Source of the DNA: Sinorhizobium arboris LMG 14919
GTDB lineage: Bacteria; Pseudomonadota; Alphaproteobacteria; Rhizobiales; Rhizobiaceae
Direction of reading: 5' to 3'
DNA length: 64,000 nt
Assembly (NCBI RefSeq): GCF_000427465.1
Contig: NZ_ATYB01000014.1
Location: forward strand, 891,570 to 955,569
The notes below the pieces were generated by a model, which was given only the letters and a program-made list of their open reading frames with translations, did not search any database and was not told where the DNA came from. Shown here one piece after another: positions 9,148 to 19,033 of this stretch. Numbering within the stretch: the first letter of the stretch is position 1; each line of letters starts with the position of its first letter. A program made the translations under genes and the position numbers.

Positions 9148-9248
9148 CGCAATTCGCCTTTGCTACGTGCCGGTGCGCATATCGTGATCGGGCCGCCAGT
9201 CTTCAAGCGATCTTACCCGAAAACACTGACAGGCGTCATTCCAAATGG

Positions 9249-9273
9249 ACAAAGCCCGCACGGCGGGCTTTGT
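9249..9273 (-). terminator. Perfect hairpin terminator between cvpA and purF
   Basis: An 11-bp perfect stem, ACAAAGCCCGC with GCGGGCTTTGT, and a 3-base loop. It lies 18 bases past the cvpA stop on the minus strand. It probably ends the cvpA transcript or lowers read-through into purF, although the T-run is short. Confidence 0.6.
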
Positions 9274-9291
9274 CGCAAACTTCCTGTAATC

Positions 9292-9891
9292 TCAACCGTT
9301 CGTCGCCGGCGCTTCCTCGCCGGGTGCCTGTTCCGTCTGGACCGGCGGCGACTCGCTTTCGCCTTCGCCGGTCGTATCCTTGCCGCGCAAGCGGTCGAGA
9401 ATCGTTGCGTCGGCCTCTTCCGGCAGGAGCGCGACCAACTGGTTGCCGAGATTGTCGAGCAGCGGCTTCGACTTCGCATGGGTGACCCAGACGGGCTGCT
9501 GCGGCGGCGCCACCAGCCAGTTGAAGAACAACATGGCGACGACGACGAGCAGGATGCCGCGAGCGGCTCCGAACAGGAAACCGAGCGTGCGGTCGAGCGC
9601 GCCGATGCGACTGTCGATGATGAAGTCGGCCACGCGCATCGTGATGAAAGAGATGATGATCAACGCGATCAGGAAGATCACGGCCGCCGAACCGATCATC
9701 GCGACCGTGCCGCTGGTCGTGTACTGGCTCGCATAGGGCAGGAGATGCGGATAGAGGAAATAGGCCGCGGCGGCCGCACCGACCCAGCTCGCCACCGACA
9801 GAACCTCGCGCGAGAAGCCGCGGACCATCGCGAGGATGGCCGAAAACAGCGCGACGCCGAGAACGATACCGTCGAGAATTGTGATGGGCAT
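9292..9891 (-). CDS. cvpA: CvpA family membrane protein
   Basis: 199 residues from the ATG that gives MPITILDGIVLGVALFSAILAM. Four hydrophobic helices fill the first 150 residues, and the tail is hydrophilic and Glu/Pro-rich (ESPPVQTEQAPGEEAPATNG). This is the colicin V production protein family, which in E. coli affects envelope stress tolerance; the biochemical role is unknown. The location between radA and purF is a common arrangement in alphaproteobacteria. The 14 residues upstream in the same frame are not family-like and were excluded. Confidence 0.85.
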   Translation of the reverse strand: MPITILDGIVLGVALFSAILAMVRGFSREVLSVASWVGAAAAAYFLYPHLLPYASQYTTSGTVAMIGSAAVIFLIALIIISFITMRVADFIIDSRIGALDRTLGFLFGAARGILLVVVAMLFFNWLVAPPQQPVWVTHAKSKPLLDNLGNQLVALLPEEADATILDRLRGKDTTGEGESESPPVQTEQAPGEEAPATNG

Positions 9892-9968
9892 GTTGTCCTT
9901 ACTCCGACTCCACCGCCAATCGCCAGGCGGCACATCCTGTTGATGCTCCCCAGGGCACGGCTACTCCG

Positions 9969-11372
9969 TCAGTCCTCATCATTCGTCTGCTGCAGGGCAC
10001 GCCGCGATCCCGCGATACGCGCCACCAGATCCGGCAGGCTTTCCATTTCATTCCAGCGCCCGTTGCCGTTCTTAGGCAGCTCGGTCGACGCTGATGGCAG
10101 GACGGCCTGGGAGAAACCGAGTTTCTCGGCTTCCTTGAGACGTTGGGCGGTATGCGCAACCGGCCGGACTGCACCCGACAAGCTGACTTCGCCGAAATAG
10201 ACGCAATCGGCCGGCAGGGCAAGCCCGGCAAGCGACGAAACCAGTGCGGAAGCCACTGCGAGATCGGCCGCCGGTTCGGAAATGCGATAGCCGCCCGCGA
10301 CATTGAGATAGACGTCGTGCTGGCCGAGGCGAATGCCGCAATGGGCTTCCAGCACCGCAAGTATCATCGAAAGCCTCGCCGAATCCCAGCCGACCACGGC
10401 GCGGCGCGGCGTGCCGAGCGATGTCGGCGCGACCAGCGCCTGCACCTCGACGAGCACGGGCCGCGTCCCTTCCATGCCTGCGAAGACGGCGGCGCCCGGC
10501 GATTTCTCGTTGCGCTCGCCGAGAAACAGCTCCGACGGGTTGGCTACCTCGCGCAGGCCCTTGTCCGACATTTCGAAAACGCCGATCTCGTCGGTCGGTC
10601 CGAAGCGGTTCTTGACCGTCCTGAGGATGCGGTAATGATGGCCGCGGTCGCCTTCGAAATAAAGAACGGCGTCGACCATGTGCTCGACGACGCGCGGCCC
10701 GGCGATCTGGCCCTCCTTCGTCACGTGTCCGACCAGCACGACAGCCGTGCCCGTCTGCTTGGCGAAGCGGATCATCGCCTGCACTCCGGTGCGCACCTGT
10801 GTCACCGTGCCCGGTGCGGAGTCGACGATGTCGCTCCAAAGCGTCTGGATCGAGTCGATAATCACCAGGTCCGGCCGCTTGCCCTCGGAAAGCGTCGCGA
10901 GGATATCTTCGACGTTCGTCTCGGCCGCGAGGAGCACGTCGCTGTCGGCTGCGCCGAGCCGCTGAGCGCGCAAGCGTACCTGTGCGACCGCCTCTTCGCC
11001 AGAGACATAGATCACCCGGTGCTTCCGGCGGGCAAGGGCTGCCGCCGCCTGCATCAGCACGGTCGACTTGCCGATGCCCGGATCGCCGCCGACGAGCAGT
11101 GCGGATCCGCGAACGAACCCGCCTCCGGTCACGCGATCGAGCTCCGAGATGCCGGTTCGGATGCGTGGCGCGTCTTCGATCTCCCCGGACAGCGTCGTGA
11201 GCGCGACAGGACGCCCCTTCTTCGGTGTGCGCATGGGACCGCCGCCGATCCCGGCGGTCGGGTCATCTTCGATGATGGTATTCCACTCGCCGCAGCCGTC
11301 GCACTTGCCCACCCAGCGGGAATGGACGGTGCCGCAATTCTGGCAGATGAACTGGGTGCGGGCTTTCGCCAT
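9969..11372 (-). CDS. radA: DNA repair protein RadA
   Basis: A RecA-like ATPase that helps branch migration of recombination intermediates. The 467-residue protein has an N-terminal zinc finger (C10, C13, C24, C27), Walker A GGDPGIGKST (95-104) and the RadA-specific KNRFGP motif. A Lon-protease-like C-terminal domain lacks the catalytic dyad, as is normal for the family. It lies 121 bases after alr and 77 bases before cvpA on the same strand, so the three may share a transcript. Confidence 0.96.
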   Translation of the reverse strand: MAKARTQFICQNCGTVHSRWVGKCDGCGEWNTIIEDDPTAGIGGGPMRTPKKGRPVALTTLSGEIEDAPRIRTGISELDRVTGGGFVRGSALLVGGDPGIGKSTVLMQAAAALARRKHRVIYVSGEEAVAQVRLRAQRLGAADSDVLLAAETNVEDILATLSEGKRPDLVIIDSIQTLWSDIVDSAPGTVTQVRTGVQAMIRFAKQTGTAVVLVGHVTKEGQIAGPRVVEHMVDAVLYFEGDRGHHYRILRTVKNRFGPTDEIGVFEMSDKGLREVANPSELFLGERNEKSPGAAVFAGMEGTRPVLVEVQALVAPTSLGTPRRAVVGWDSARLSMILAVLEAHCGIRLGQHDVYLNVAGGYRISEPAADLAVASALVSSLAGLALPADCVYFGEVSLSGAVRPVAHTAQRLKEAEKLGFSQAVLPSASTELPKNGNGRWNEMESLPDLVARIAGSRRALQQTNDED

Positions 11373-11493
11373 CGATGTCGGCTTTCGTACTTTGGCGGGA
11401 GGCGGGGCAGGTTCGCCGCCAGAGAATCACTCTCAGCGGTCACATAATGCCGCGGAATCGCTTTTGAAAGGACGATATTCCTTGGCCCGGCGT

Positions 11494-12633
11494 TCAGCCG
11501 CCCCCGACATAGGTCCGATGATAGCGCCGGCCGAGGCTCGTCAGCAGTTCGTAACCGATCGTGCCGCCGGCGCGTGCGACGTCGTCTATAGCGATGTTGC
11601 GTCCGAAAAGCTCGATGTAGTCGCCGGCCCGTACGGCTGTTTCCGGCACGTCCGTGACATCGAAGAGGCTCAGATCCATCGTCACCCGCCCGACATGCGG
11701 CACCTTGTTTCCATGCAGGAAGCCGAAGGCGCCGGAGGGCATCGCCTGCCTGAGGGCGACGCCGCCGCCCGAAACCGAACGGTGATAGCCGTCGGCATAA
11801 CCGATCGCGACCGTTGCGATACGGCTGTCGCGGCCAAAGAGGACCGAGGCGCCATAGCTTGCGGATTCACCGGATGGAACCGTCCTGACCTGCACGATGC
11901 GCGCTTCGGCGGTGACGACCGCCTTCATCGGATTGACGGCGCCATTCACCGCTTCGCCGCCATAGACCGCGATGCCCGGCCGGGTGAGATCGAAGTGGTA
12001 GTCTTCGCCGAGGAATACGCCGGCGGAATTTGCGAGGCTCGCCGGCACGCCCTCGAATGCGGCCGTCACCTCGCGGAAGCGCTGAAGCTGATAGCGGTTC
12101 ATCGGGTGTGCGGGCTCGTCGGCGCAGGCGAGATGACTCATGACGAGGACCGGTGAGAAACTCGCAGGACGAGCCGGGTCATGGGCGAGTGCGATCGCCT
12201 CTTCGACCGAGAGGCCGAGCCGGTTCATGCCCGTATCTACATGGAGGACGCAGGGGTAATCGCCCCTTTCGGAAAGCGTGGCCATAAAGACCGCCAGTTG
12301 CTCCTCAGAGTTGATGATCGGCACGAGATCGTTCGCGAAAAAGAGTTCCTCATTCCCCGGCCACATTCCCGAAAGAACATAGACCCGGCCTTGCGGAACG
12401 AGTGGGCGAAGCTCGGCCCCTTCTTCGACGCTTGCAACGAAGAAGTCGCGCGCGCCGGCGGCATAGAGAGCCGGTGCGGCATGCACCGCACCGAGACCAT
12501 AGGCGTCGGCCTTCAGAACGGCGGCGGCGCGGGCTTTTCCGGACCGCTCGTTCATCGCCCGCCAATTGTCGGCGAGCGCGGTGAGATCGACGGTGAGCCT
12601 GCTGGAGGCGGAGGAGAATTCGGGCTCTTGCAT
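11494..12633 (-). CDS. alr: Alanine racemase
   Basis: A PLP enzyme that interconverts L- and D-alanine for peptidoglycan. The start chosen (MQEPEFSSASSRLTVDL) gives 379 residues, the usual length. The PLP lysine lies in AVLKADAYGLG (Lys41), and the TIM-barrel precedes a C-terminal beta domain with the conserved GYADGYHR segment. A longer open frame exists upstream but is not family-like. It is divergent from the AraC regulator gene. Confidence 0.95.
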   Translation of the reverse strand: MQEPEFSSASSRLTVDLTALADNWRAMNERSGKARAAAVLKADAYGLGAVHAAPALYAAGARDFFVASVEEGAELRPLVPQGRVYVLSGMWPGNEELFFANDLVPIINSEEQLAVFMATLSERGDYPCVLHVDTGMNRLGLSVEEAIALAHDPARPASFSPVLVMSHLACADEPAHPMNRYQLQRFREVTAAFEGVPASLANSAGVFLGEDYHFDLTRPGIAVYGGEAVNGAVNPMKAVVTAEARIVQVRTVPSGESASYGASVLFGRDSRIATVAIGYADGYHRSVSGGGVALRQAMPSGAFGFLHGNKVPHVGRVTMDLSLFDVTDVPETAVRAGDYIELFGRNIAIDDVARAGGTIGYELLTSLGRRYHRTYVGGG

Positions 12634-12766
12634 ACCGGAAACTCTGCGTGGGCGATGCCGCAGCATTACATGCAAGCGCCCTGCGCCGCAAACGAAGGGG
12701 CAGGACGGGTGGCGCGAGAGCACTTTTGTGCAAGACGAGCATTGCCTTGCCCGGTAAGGTCGGCGG

Positions 12767-13624
12767 ATGGAAACGATCTCACAGGAAAAAGCCATCGACG
12801 CCATGCCGCTCGAAGGAGCCGAGCGGGCCCGCTTCTGGCGCGATCCGCGCTTCAAGGGCATGGAATGTCTGAGCGCCACGTTCATTACGCATGAATTCGC
12901 GCCGCACGCGCACGACACCTTCAGCATAGGTGCGATCGAAGCGGGCTCCCAGATCAGCACCATCAAGGGTGAACGATCGCAGACGGGGCCGGGGGATCTC
13001 TATCTCATCAACCCCGACGAAATCCACGACGGGCATCCGGGTCATGACGGCTATCGCTACCGGATGATATATCCGTCTTCCGAACTGCTCGTCGAGATAC
13101 TCGAGGATGTAACCGGTCGTTCCTTCAGAGGAACGCCGTCCTTCTCGCGGCTGCTTCTCACCGACAGAGAGCTCGCGATCGGCTTTCATCGCGCGCACCG
13201 CGCACTGGAAGGCAAGGTCGGCGCCCTGGAAGCGGACGAGAGCATGTTCGGTTTCCTGGCCAGGCTCTTCGAGCGGCACGGCAGCGCCATCATCGTTCCC
13301 CTGCAGACGCGCGAAAGTTCTGCCGTGCACCGGGCCCGCGATTATCTTGTCGAAAATTACACGCTCGACATCGGCCTCGAGGAGCTTGCGAAGGTGGCGG
13401 GTCTCAGCCGTGCCCATCTGATCCGCGCCTTCCGAAAGGAATTCCACATCACGCCGCATGCCTTTCTCACCGACAAGCGGGTGCGGGAAGCGAAGGCGCT
13501 TCTGCGCAAGGGCTGGTCTGCCGCTGACACTGCCTACCATTGCGGCTTCGCGGATCAGGCGCATTTCAGCCGCCATTTCAAGGCGCGAACGGGAATCACG
13601 CCGGGCGCCTACCGCACGGCCTGA
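12767..13624 (+). CDS. AraC family transcriptional regulator
   Basis: A 285-residue protein with an N-terminal cupin-type ligand domain (HEFAPHAHDTFSIG near 40-55) and a C-terminal double helix-turn-helix of the AraC type (about 185-283), including ELAKVAGLSRAHLIRAFRKE and the second-helix motif CGFADQAHFSRHFK. The next genes on the same strand, azlC and azlD, begin 72 bases later, so it probably controls their expression in response to an amino acid or related compound. This role is inferred from position. It shares its upstream region with alr. Confidence 0.9.
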   Translation: METISQEKAIDAMPLEGAERARFWRDPRFKGMECLSATFITHEFAPHAHDTFSIGAIEAGSQISTIKGERSQTGPGDLYLINPDEIHDGHPGHDGYRYRMIYPSSELLVEILEDVTGRSFRGTPSFSRLLLTDRELAIGFHRAHRALEGKVGALEADESMFGFLARLFERHGSAIIVPLQTRESSAVHRARDYLVENYTLDIGLEELAKVAGLSRAHLIRAFRKEFHITPHAFLTDKRVREAKALLRKGWSAADTAYHCGFADQAHFSRHFKARTGITPGAYRTA

Positions 13625-13696
13625 TCACTTTCGTTCAAGACGGGGCGCCTTGCGCCTGCTTCCTATCCGTCGTTGCAAAGACGGGAGATCGCGGGC

Positions 13697-14398
13697 GTGG
13701 AGAAGTCACGGACAGCTGAGGAATTCTGGGGAGGTTTCAGGACGATGTCACCGCTCACAGTGGCGGTGATGCCGATCGGGCTCGTCTTCGGGGCGGTCGC
13801 CGCAACCAAGGGCCTGTCGAGTCTCGAAATCGTGCTGATGAGCGCGCTGGTCTTCGCGGGGGGCTCGCAATTCGTTGCCCTGGACATCTGGACTCATCCC
13901 GCCTCCTGGGCGGCTCTCGGGTTTTCGGCGCTGCTCGTCAACATCCGTCATCTTCTGATGAGTGCATCGATCGGCACGAAGACGCCGGCTTTCTCCGGCC
14001 CCTCGAGATATGCCGCGATGCTTCTGCTTGCCGACGAGATCTGGGCAATGGCCGAGGTCCGAGCCGGGGAGACGCGGCTCACGCCCGCCTGGTATGCGGG
14101 CCTCGCGGTGCCGTTCTATCTGGTGTGGATAATGGCCGGGCTTGCCGGCTCGCTCGCCGGCGCGTTCCTGGGAGACCCGAAGGCGCTCGGTCTCGATTTC
14201 GCCTTCCCCGCGGTCTTCATCGTGCTGGTCATGGGTTTCTGGAAGGGACGCGAAACCGGGGCGGTTCTCGCCGCGAGCGCCGCAGCCGCGGTGCTTGCGC
14301 ACCAGTTCCTCCCCGGCGTCTGGTACATCGCCGCCGGCGCTGCGGCGGGCGTCGTTGCGGCGCTTTTCACCGGCGAACGCCAGGAGGCCTGTGCATGA
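13697..14398 (+). CDS. azlC: AzlC family branched-chain amino acid exporter subunit
   Basis: The large subunit of a two-part AzlCD exporter, related to LIV-E permeases that expel branched-chain amino acids. The 233-residue protein is almost wholly hydrophobic, with the family segments PIGLVFGA and VFAGGSQFVALD. I chose GTG 13697 because GGGAG lies 9 bases before it; a TTG at 13673 would add 8 residues. The stop overlaps the azlD start (ATGA), so the two subunits are translationally coupled. An AraC-type regulator is just upstream. Confidence 0.88.
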   Translation: MEKSRTAEEFWGGFRTMSPLTVAVMPIGLVFGAVAATKGLSSLEIVLMSALVFAGGSQFVALDIWTHPASWAALGFSALLVNIRHLLMSASIGTKTPAFSGPSRYAAMLLLADEIWAMAEVRAGETRLTPAWYAGLAVPFYLVWIMAGLAGSLAGAFLGDPKALGLDFAFPAVFIVLVMGFWKGRETGAVLAASAAAAVLAHQFLPGVWYIAAGAAAGVVAALFTGERQEACA

Positions 14399-14694
14399 CA
14401 GTCGATCCGCATACGCTGCTTGCAATCGTTGCCATGGCCTTTGCGACGGTGCTGACCCGGCTCGGCGGTCTTGTCCTGATCCGTTTCATGACGATCGGTC
14501 CGAAGCAGAAACAGGCACTGGAGGCGATTCCGCCCGCGGTACTGATGGCCGTCATCGCGCCGACGGCGCTCGCTACCGGACCGGCCGAGACGATCGCGGC
14601 CCTCGCGACAGCGCTCGTCGCCACGAGGCTGCCGCTGCTCGCGGCCGTGGCGGCCGGCGTGATTGTCGTGGCAGTTGCGAGGGTGTTCGGATAG
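14395..14694 (+). CDS. azlD: AzlD family small exporter subunit
   Basis: A 99-residue protein with about four hydrophobic helices and the usual AzlD start, in which a first helix runs into TVLTRLGGLVLIRFM. It pairs with AzlC to form the exporter in the inner membrane. The start codon shares four bases with the azlC stop. It converges on dnaB with a 29-base gap and no clear hairpin terminator. Confidence 0.85.
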   Translation: MTVDPHTLLAIVAMAFATVLTRLGGLVLIRFMTIGPKQKQALEAIPPAVLMAVIAPTALATGPAETIAALATALVATRLPLLAAVAAGVIVVAVARVFG

Positions 14695-14723
14695 TGAGGG
14701 GCGCGTCCGCCATAATGGCGATG

Positions 14724-16223
14724 TCAATGTTCGTACTGCGTGAACGACGGATCGGCGAGGTCCGAGAAACGCGTGAATTCCGACTGGAAGGCTAGCTTGA
14801 CGGTGCCCGTCGGCCCGTGGCGCTGCTTGGCGATGATCACGTCGGCCGTGCCCTTCACCTTCTCCATCTGCATCTTCCACTCCTCGTATTTCGGATCGAA
14901 CTCATCGCGCGGTTCCATGTTCTTCACGTAATATTCCTCGCGGAACACGAAGAGCACGACGTCGGCGTCCTGTTCGATCGAGCCCGATTCACGCAGGTCC
15001 GAGAGCTGCGGCCGCTTGTCTTCGCGGCTCTCGACGGCGCGGGAGAGCTGGGATAGCGCGATAATCGGCACGTTCAGTTCCTTGCCGAGCGCCTTGAGAC
15101 CGGTGGTGATCTCGGTGATTTCCTGCACGCGGTTTTCGCCCGATTTCTTCGAGCCGGTCATCAGCTGGACGTAGTCGACCACCAGCACGTCCAGCCCGCG
15201 CTGCCGTTTCAAGCGGCGCGCGCGCGCGGCAAGCTGAGCGATGGAGATGCCGCCGGTCTGGTCGATATAAAGAGGCACCTTCTGCATCATCTGCGAGCAG
15301 GCGACGAGCTTCTCGAAGTCGGCTTCCGAAATGTCGCCGCGTCGGATCTTCGATGACGAGACTTCGGTCTGCTCGGAGATGATACGGGTGGCGAGCTGTT
15401 CGGACGACATTTCGAGGGAGTAGAAGCCGACGACGCCGCCGTTCTTCGCCTTGAAGGAACCATCCGGCTGGACTTCCGGGTCGTAGGAGGCGGCGATGTT
15501 GTAGGCGATGTTCGTGGCAAGCGAGGTCTTGCCCATGCCGGGTCGGCCGGCAAGGATGATCAGGTCCGAGCGCTGCAGGCCGCCCATCTTTGAATCGAGC
15601 GAGTGGATACCTGTGGAAATGCCGGAAAGATGGCCGTCGCGCTCGAACGCCTGCCCGGCCATGTCGATAGCGAGCGCCACCGCGTCGTTGAACGACTGGA
15701 ACCCGCCATCGTAGCGGCCGGTCTCGGCGAGTTCGAACAGACGCCTTTCGGCGTCTTCGATCTGGCTCTGCGGCGGCATGTCGAGGGGCGCGTCATAGGC
15801 GATGTTCACCATGTCCTCGCCGATGGTGATCAACGACCGGCGGAGCGCCAGGTCGTAGATCGCGCGGCCGTAATCCTCCGCATTGATGATGGACACGGCT
15901 TCGGCGGCAAGGCGCGCGAGATACTGCGCGACCGTCAGGTCGCCGACCTTCTCGTCGGCCTTGAGGAACGTCTTCACCGTCACCGGGTTGGCGGTCTTGC
16001 CCATGCGGATGATTTCGCCCGCAATCTCGAAGATTCTGCGATGCAGGGGCTCATAGAGGTGCACGGGCTTCAGGAAGTCCGACACGCGGTAGAAGGCGTC
16101 GTTGTTGACGAGAATGGCGCCGAGCAGGGCCTGCTCCGCTTCCAGATTGTTCGGCGCCTCGCGATAATGCTGATCCGCCTGATCCTTGGCCAAAGGGGCG
16201 AGCTTTCGCGCTGCGTCGTTCAT
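14724..16223 (-). CDS. dnaB: Replicative DNA helicase DnaB
   Basis: A hexameric 5'-3' helicase of the replication fork. The 499-residue protein has the N-terminal helical domain (NNLEAEQALLGAIL, about 25-125), a linker and a RecA-like domain with Walker A AGRPGMGKTS (225-234) and Walker B (LDVLVVDYVQLM). No intein interrupts it. Its promoter should lie in the roughly 300 bases upstream, between it and the rplI terminator. Confidence 0.97.
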   Translation of the reverse strand: MNDAARKLAPLAKDQADQHYREAPNNLEAEQALLGAILVNNDAFYRVSDFLKPVHLYEPLHRRIFEIAGEIIRMGKTANPVTVKTFLKADEKVGDLTVAQYLARLAAEAVSIINAEDYGRAIYDLALRRSLITIGEDMVNIAYDAPLDMPPQSQIEDAERRLFELAETGRYDGGFQSFNDAVALAIDMAGQAFERDGHLSGISTGIHSLDSKMGGLQRSDLIILAGRPGMGKTSLATNIAYNIAASYDPEVQPDGSFKAKNGGVVGFYSLEMSSEQLATRIISEQTEVSSSKIRRGDISEADFEKLVACSQMMQKVPLYIDQTGGISIAQLAARARRLKRQRGLDVLVVDYVQLMTGSKKSGENRVQEITEITTGLKALGKELNVPIIALSQLSRAVESREDKRPQLSDLRESGSIEQDADVVLFVFREEYYVKNMEPRDEFDPKYEEWKMQMEKVKGTADVIIAKQRHGPTGTVKLAFQSEFTRFSDLADPSFTQYEH

Positions 16224-16518
16224 CGTGTTCCGTTTCCGCTTATGATCCCGTGAGGCACCCGGTTTGCTGACTGTTGCACGCCGCGTCTAGTGCAGCCACG
16301 CAACACTGGCGCGGCATCCAACCAGGCTGAACGCCTTTGCCCGCTGTTCGACTGATCCACAGGGGCACAAGGGAGAAGTTGCAAATAGATACATTCTCCC
16401 GCGCTGCTCGTTGACGCCGCGGCTATGGGTAAAACTAACTGATTCGCGCCTTCTCGTCCTCGCCTCGGCATCTTGAAAAACAGCGATCCTGGTACTGTCG
16501 AAGTTGATCTGCTTTAGA
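16224..16518. promoter_or_regulatory. dnaB upstream region
   Basis: About 295 bases without a credible gene, between the dnaB start and the rplI terminator. It should hold the minus-strand dnaB promoter. The short frames in it show no coding character, and I see no strong operator repeat. Confidence 0.3.
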
Positions 16519-16522
16519 AATG

Positions 16523-16557
16523 AAAAAGCCCGGATCGCTGAGGATCCGGGCCTTTTC
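16523..16557 (-). terminator. Rho-independent terminator of the rpsF-rplI operon
   Basis: Read on the minus strand, the stem is AAAAGGCCCGGATC with GATCCGGGCTTTTT around a 6-base loop and ends in a T-run. It lies just after the rplI stop and ends the ribosomal operon before dnaB. Confidence 0.85.
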
Positions 16558-16577
16558 CTTGACGTCTGCTTCGCGAC

Positions 16578-17153
16578 TTATTCTTCTTCGGATTCGATCT
16601 CGGCTTCCGGATTGAAGAAGTCTTCCGGCTTCAGGGCCTCTTCGTCGACGCCGTAGATGGCGTCGGCGGAGGTCAGGCTTTCGCCCTTGGCCTGGCGCTC
16701 GGCTTCTTCGGCCGAACGGGCGACGTTGACTTCGATCGCCACGTCGACTTCGCCGTGCAGGTGCAGGGTGACCTTGTGGAGGCCGATAGCCTTGATCGGC
16801 TGATTGAGGTCGACCTGGTTGCGGTTGATGTTGAAGCCTTCGGCAGCCAGCGTCTCGACGATGTCGCGAGCGGCGACCGAGCCGTAAAGCTGGCCGGTTT
16901 CGCCGGCGGAGCGGACGATGATGAAGGACTTGCCGTCGAGCGACTCGGCGACCTTCTGGGCTTCCGACTTACGCTCGAGGTTGCGGGCTTCGAGCGTCGA
17001 ACGTTCGGCTTCGAAGCGCGCCTTGTTGGCGGCATTGGCGCGCAGCGCCTTGCCGAGCGGCAGCAGGTAGTTGCGCGCAAAGCCGTCGCGGACCTTTACG
17101 GTCTCGCCCATCTGGCCGAGCTTGGCGATGCGTTCGAGGAGAATGACTTCCAT
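16578..17153 (-). CDS. rplI: 50S ribosomal protein L9
   Basis: 191 residues. The N-terminal rRNA-binding domain begins [28 protein letters not shown], as in other L9 proteins, followed by the long connecting helix and a C-terminal domain. An acidic tail ([22 protein letters not shown]) extends beyond the E. coli protein, which is usual in alphaproteobacteria. It is the last gene of rpsF-rpsR-DUF2232-rplI and is followed by a strong terminator. Confidence 0.97.
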   Translation of the reverse strand: MEVILLERIAKLGQMGETVKVRDGFARNYLLPLGKALRANAANKARFEAERSTLEARNLERKSEAQKVAESLDGKSFIIVRSAGETGQLYGSVAARDIVETLAAEGFNINRNQVDLNQPIKAIGLHKVTLHLHGEVDVAIEVNVARSAEEAERQAKGESLTSADAIYGVDEEALKPEDFFNPEAEIESEEE

Positions 17154-17186
17154 TTCGATTTCCTTTCACTTGGTTCGTTTGGTTGG

Positions 17187-18140
17187 TCAGTTCTTTTCCG
17201 TGGGCGTGAGTGCGATCGCGCGTCGCGTATCGGTCAAGCCGGACAGGAGGAAGAAGAAAGCCGGAATCGTGAAGACGAATACCGACAGGTAGGCGATCCA
17301 CAGCACGGGAAGCCGCCAGGATTTGCCGCGCGTGCGAAAATGGAAAGAGGCAAAGCCCGAGAGCAGGAAGCCGGCGCCGAAGGTGCCGCAGACGAGCGCG
17401 CCGATCACGGCCGGCGCTCCGCCGAAAAAGGTGAGGATCAGACCCGCCAGGAAGACGAAGATGGCGTTGCGGTTCATTCGCAGCGAGGAGGGGATATCCT
17501 CACGCGGACGCAGCGCCTTGCCGGACAGCTGGACGATGCGGGTGGCGAGGTAATAGGCGGCGAACAGCATCAATACCCAGATTGCACCCTGCACGAGCGG
17601 CAGCGCCAGCGTGAATATCGACTTCAGCTGCGCGATCGCCGCGGCATCGGGATTGTAGAGCGGTTCCTGCGCCTTTACCGCCTCGACCACCATGTCGACC
17701 ATGATATCCGAGACGCTCGAGTCGTATCCGACGATGTAGCCGACGATGATCATGCCGGCCGTGACCAGTCCGGCGAGATGCACGAGGATGTCGGAGAGCG
17801 GATACCAGGCGAGCGAGCCCTCGGGTCCGCCAAGTTCGGACGCCGGGCGTGCGAGATTGGAGAGGTGGCTGAGCCAGCCGGCCGGAACGAGCGTTACGAC
17901 GACGATCAGCAATGCGAAATAGGATGAAACGAGCGCCACAGCTGATCCGCCCGCGACCACGATGGCGGCGAGGGCGGCGGCGTTCCCCCAACCGAGACCC
18001 GCAATCAGGATCGGCAGCGCGGAAGCGGCATAGAGAACGATCGCAAGAGACGACTGCGTGTTCGCGCCCATAGACAAGAGGGCGGCGGTAATGCCGGCGA
18101 GAGCGCCGGTCAGCAGCGATGTTCCGTTCCAGTTCTGCAC
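17187..18140 (-). CDS. DUF2232 domain membrane protein
   Basis: A 317-residue inner-membrane protein with about eight hydrophobic helices and no catalytic motif I can recognise. Genes of this family sit between rpsR and rplI in many alphaproteobacteria, and that is the case here (33 bases before rplI, 192 bases after rpsR). The position suggests co-transcription with the ribosomal genes, but the function is not known. The start MQNWNGTSLLTGALAG leads directly into the first helix. Confidence 0.8.
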   Translation of the reverse strand: MQNWNGTSLLTGALAGITAALLSMGANTQSSLAIVLYAASALPILIAGLGWGNAAALAAIVVAGGSAVALVSSYFALLIVVVTLVPAGWLSHLSNLARPASELGGPEGSLAWYPLSDILVHLAGLVTAGMIIVGYIVGYDSSVSDIMVDMVVEAVKAQEPLYNPDAAAIAQLKSIFTLALPLVQGAIWVLMLFAAYYLATRIVQLSGKALRPREDIPSSLRMNRNAIFVFLAGLILTFFGGAPAVIGALVCGTFGAGFLLSGFASFHFRTRGKSWRLPVLWIAYLSVFVFTIPAFFFLLSGLTDTRRAIALTPTEKN

Positions 18141-18332
18141 TTTCGCTGTCCTGCTTGAGGCAGTTAGGGGCGGCCATCCGGCAATTGCCCCAACATGGGA
18201 TTTGCGCGCCGTTCCGGCGCATTTTCCGATCCGCGCCCACCGCGGAAGGGAGGGATCGAGCCGCCCTTGAGAGAGCGCCTCGATCGGAGCTGGTTTCCGT
18301 TGAGTCAGCCGATCAACGGAGCGTCGGCCGCC

Positions 18333-18581
18333 TTACGAAACGATGTAGGGCAGCAGGCCGAGAAAGCGGGCGCGCTTGATCGCCTGGGCGAGTTCGCGCT
18401 GCTTCTTCTGGGAAACGGCCGTGATGCGGGACGGCACGATCTTGCCGCGCTCGGAAATGTAGCGCTGCAGAAGGCGAACGTCCTTGTAGTCGATCCGCGG
18501 AGCGTTTGCGCCCGAGAAGGGGCAGGTCTTGCGGCGACGGTGGAACGGACGGCGTACCGGAGCGGAAGAAACTTCAGCCAT
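18333..18581 (-). CDS. rpsR: 30S ribosomal protein S18
   Basis: 82 residues, basic, with the S18 core ([25 protein letters not shown]) that binds S6 and the central domain of 16S rRNA. The single N-terminal Cys is in RKTCPFSG. It starts 26 bases after rpsF, its assembly partner, in the usual order. Confidence 0.97.
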   Translation of the reverse strand: MAEVSSAPVRRPFHRRRKTCPFSGANAPRIDYKDVRLLQRYISERGKIVPSRITAVSQKKQRELAQAIKRARFLGLLPYIVS

Positions 18582-18607
18582 TTTCGATTATCTCCTAAAG
18601 CTTCTGT

Positions 18608-19033
18608 TTACGCGCGGTCTTCACGCGGGCGGCGCGGACGGTCGTCGCGGGGGCCACGGTCGCCACCTTCACGCGGGCCACGGCCTTCGCCGCGCGGACG
18701 GTCGTCGCGATCGCGCTTCTGCATCATCGCGGACGGGCCTTCCTCGTGCTTGTCGACGGCGATCGTCATGTAGCGCAGGACGTCTTCGTTGATGCGCATC
18801 TGACGCTCGACTTCATGGACGGCCGGTGCCGGAGCATCGATGTCCATGAGGACGTAGTGAGCCTTGCGGTTCTTCTTGATGCGGTAGGTGAGGGACTTCA
18901 GACCCCAGTTCTCGACGCGTCCGACTTTGCCGCCGTTCGCTTCGATCACACCCTTATACTGTTCGACGAGAGCGTCGACCTGCTGCGGCGTGATGTCCTG
19001 CCGAGCGAGGAATACGTGTTCATAAAGAGCCAT
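18608..19033 (-). CDS. rpsF: 30S ribosomal protein S6
   Basis: 141 residues. The first 95 or so form the S6 ferredoxin-like fold ([20 protein letters not shown]). The C-terminal 40 residues are a low-complexity Arg/Asp/Gly/Pro tail, longer than in E. coli but seen in rhizobial S6. It heads the ribosomal operon and binds S18, encoded next. A possible autoregulatory leader hairpin lies just upstream. Confidence 0.97.
   Translation of the reverse strand: MALYEHVFLARQDITPQQVDALVEQYKGVIEANGGKVGRVENWGLKSLTYRIKKNRKAHYVLMDIDAPAPAVHEVERQMRINEDVLRYMTIAVDKHEEGPSAMMQKRDRDDRPRGEGRGPREGGDRGPRDDRPRRPREDRA

Noticed and set aside
16224..16518. tRNA or small RNA gene upstream of dnaB
   Set aside because: No cloverleaf, CCA end or internal terminator was found on either strand.
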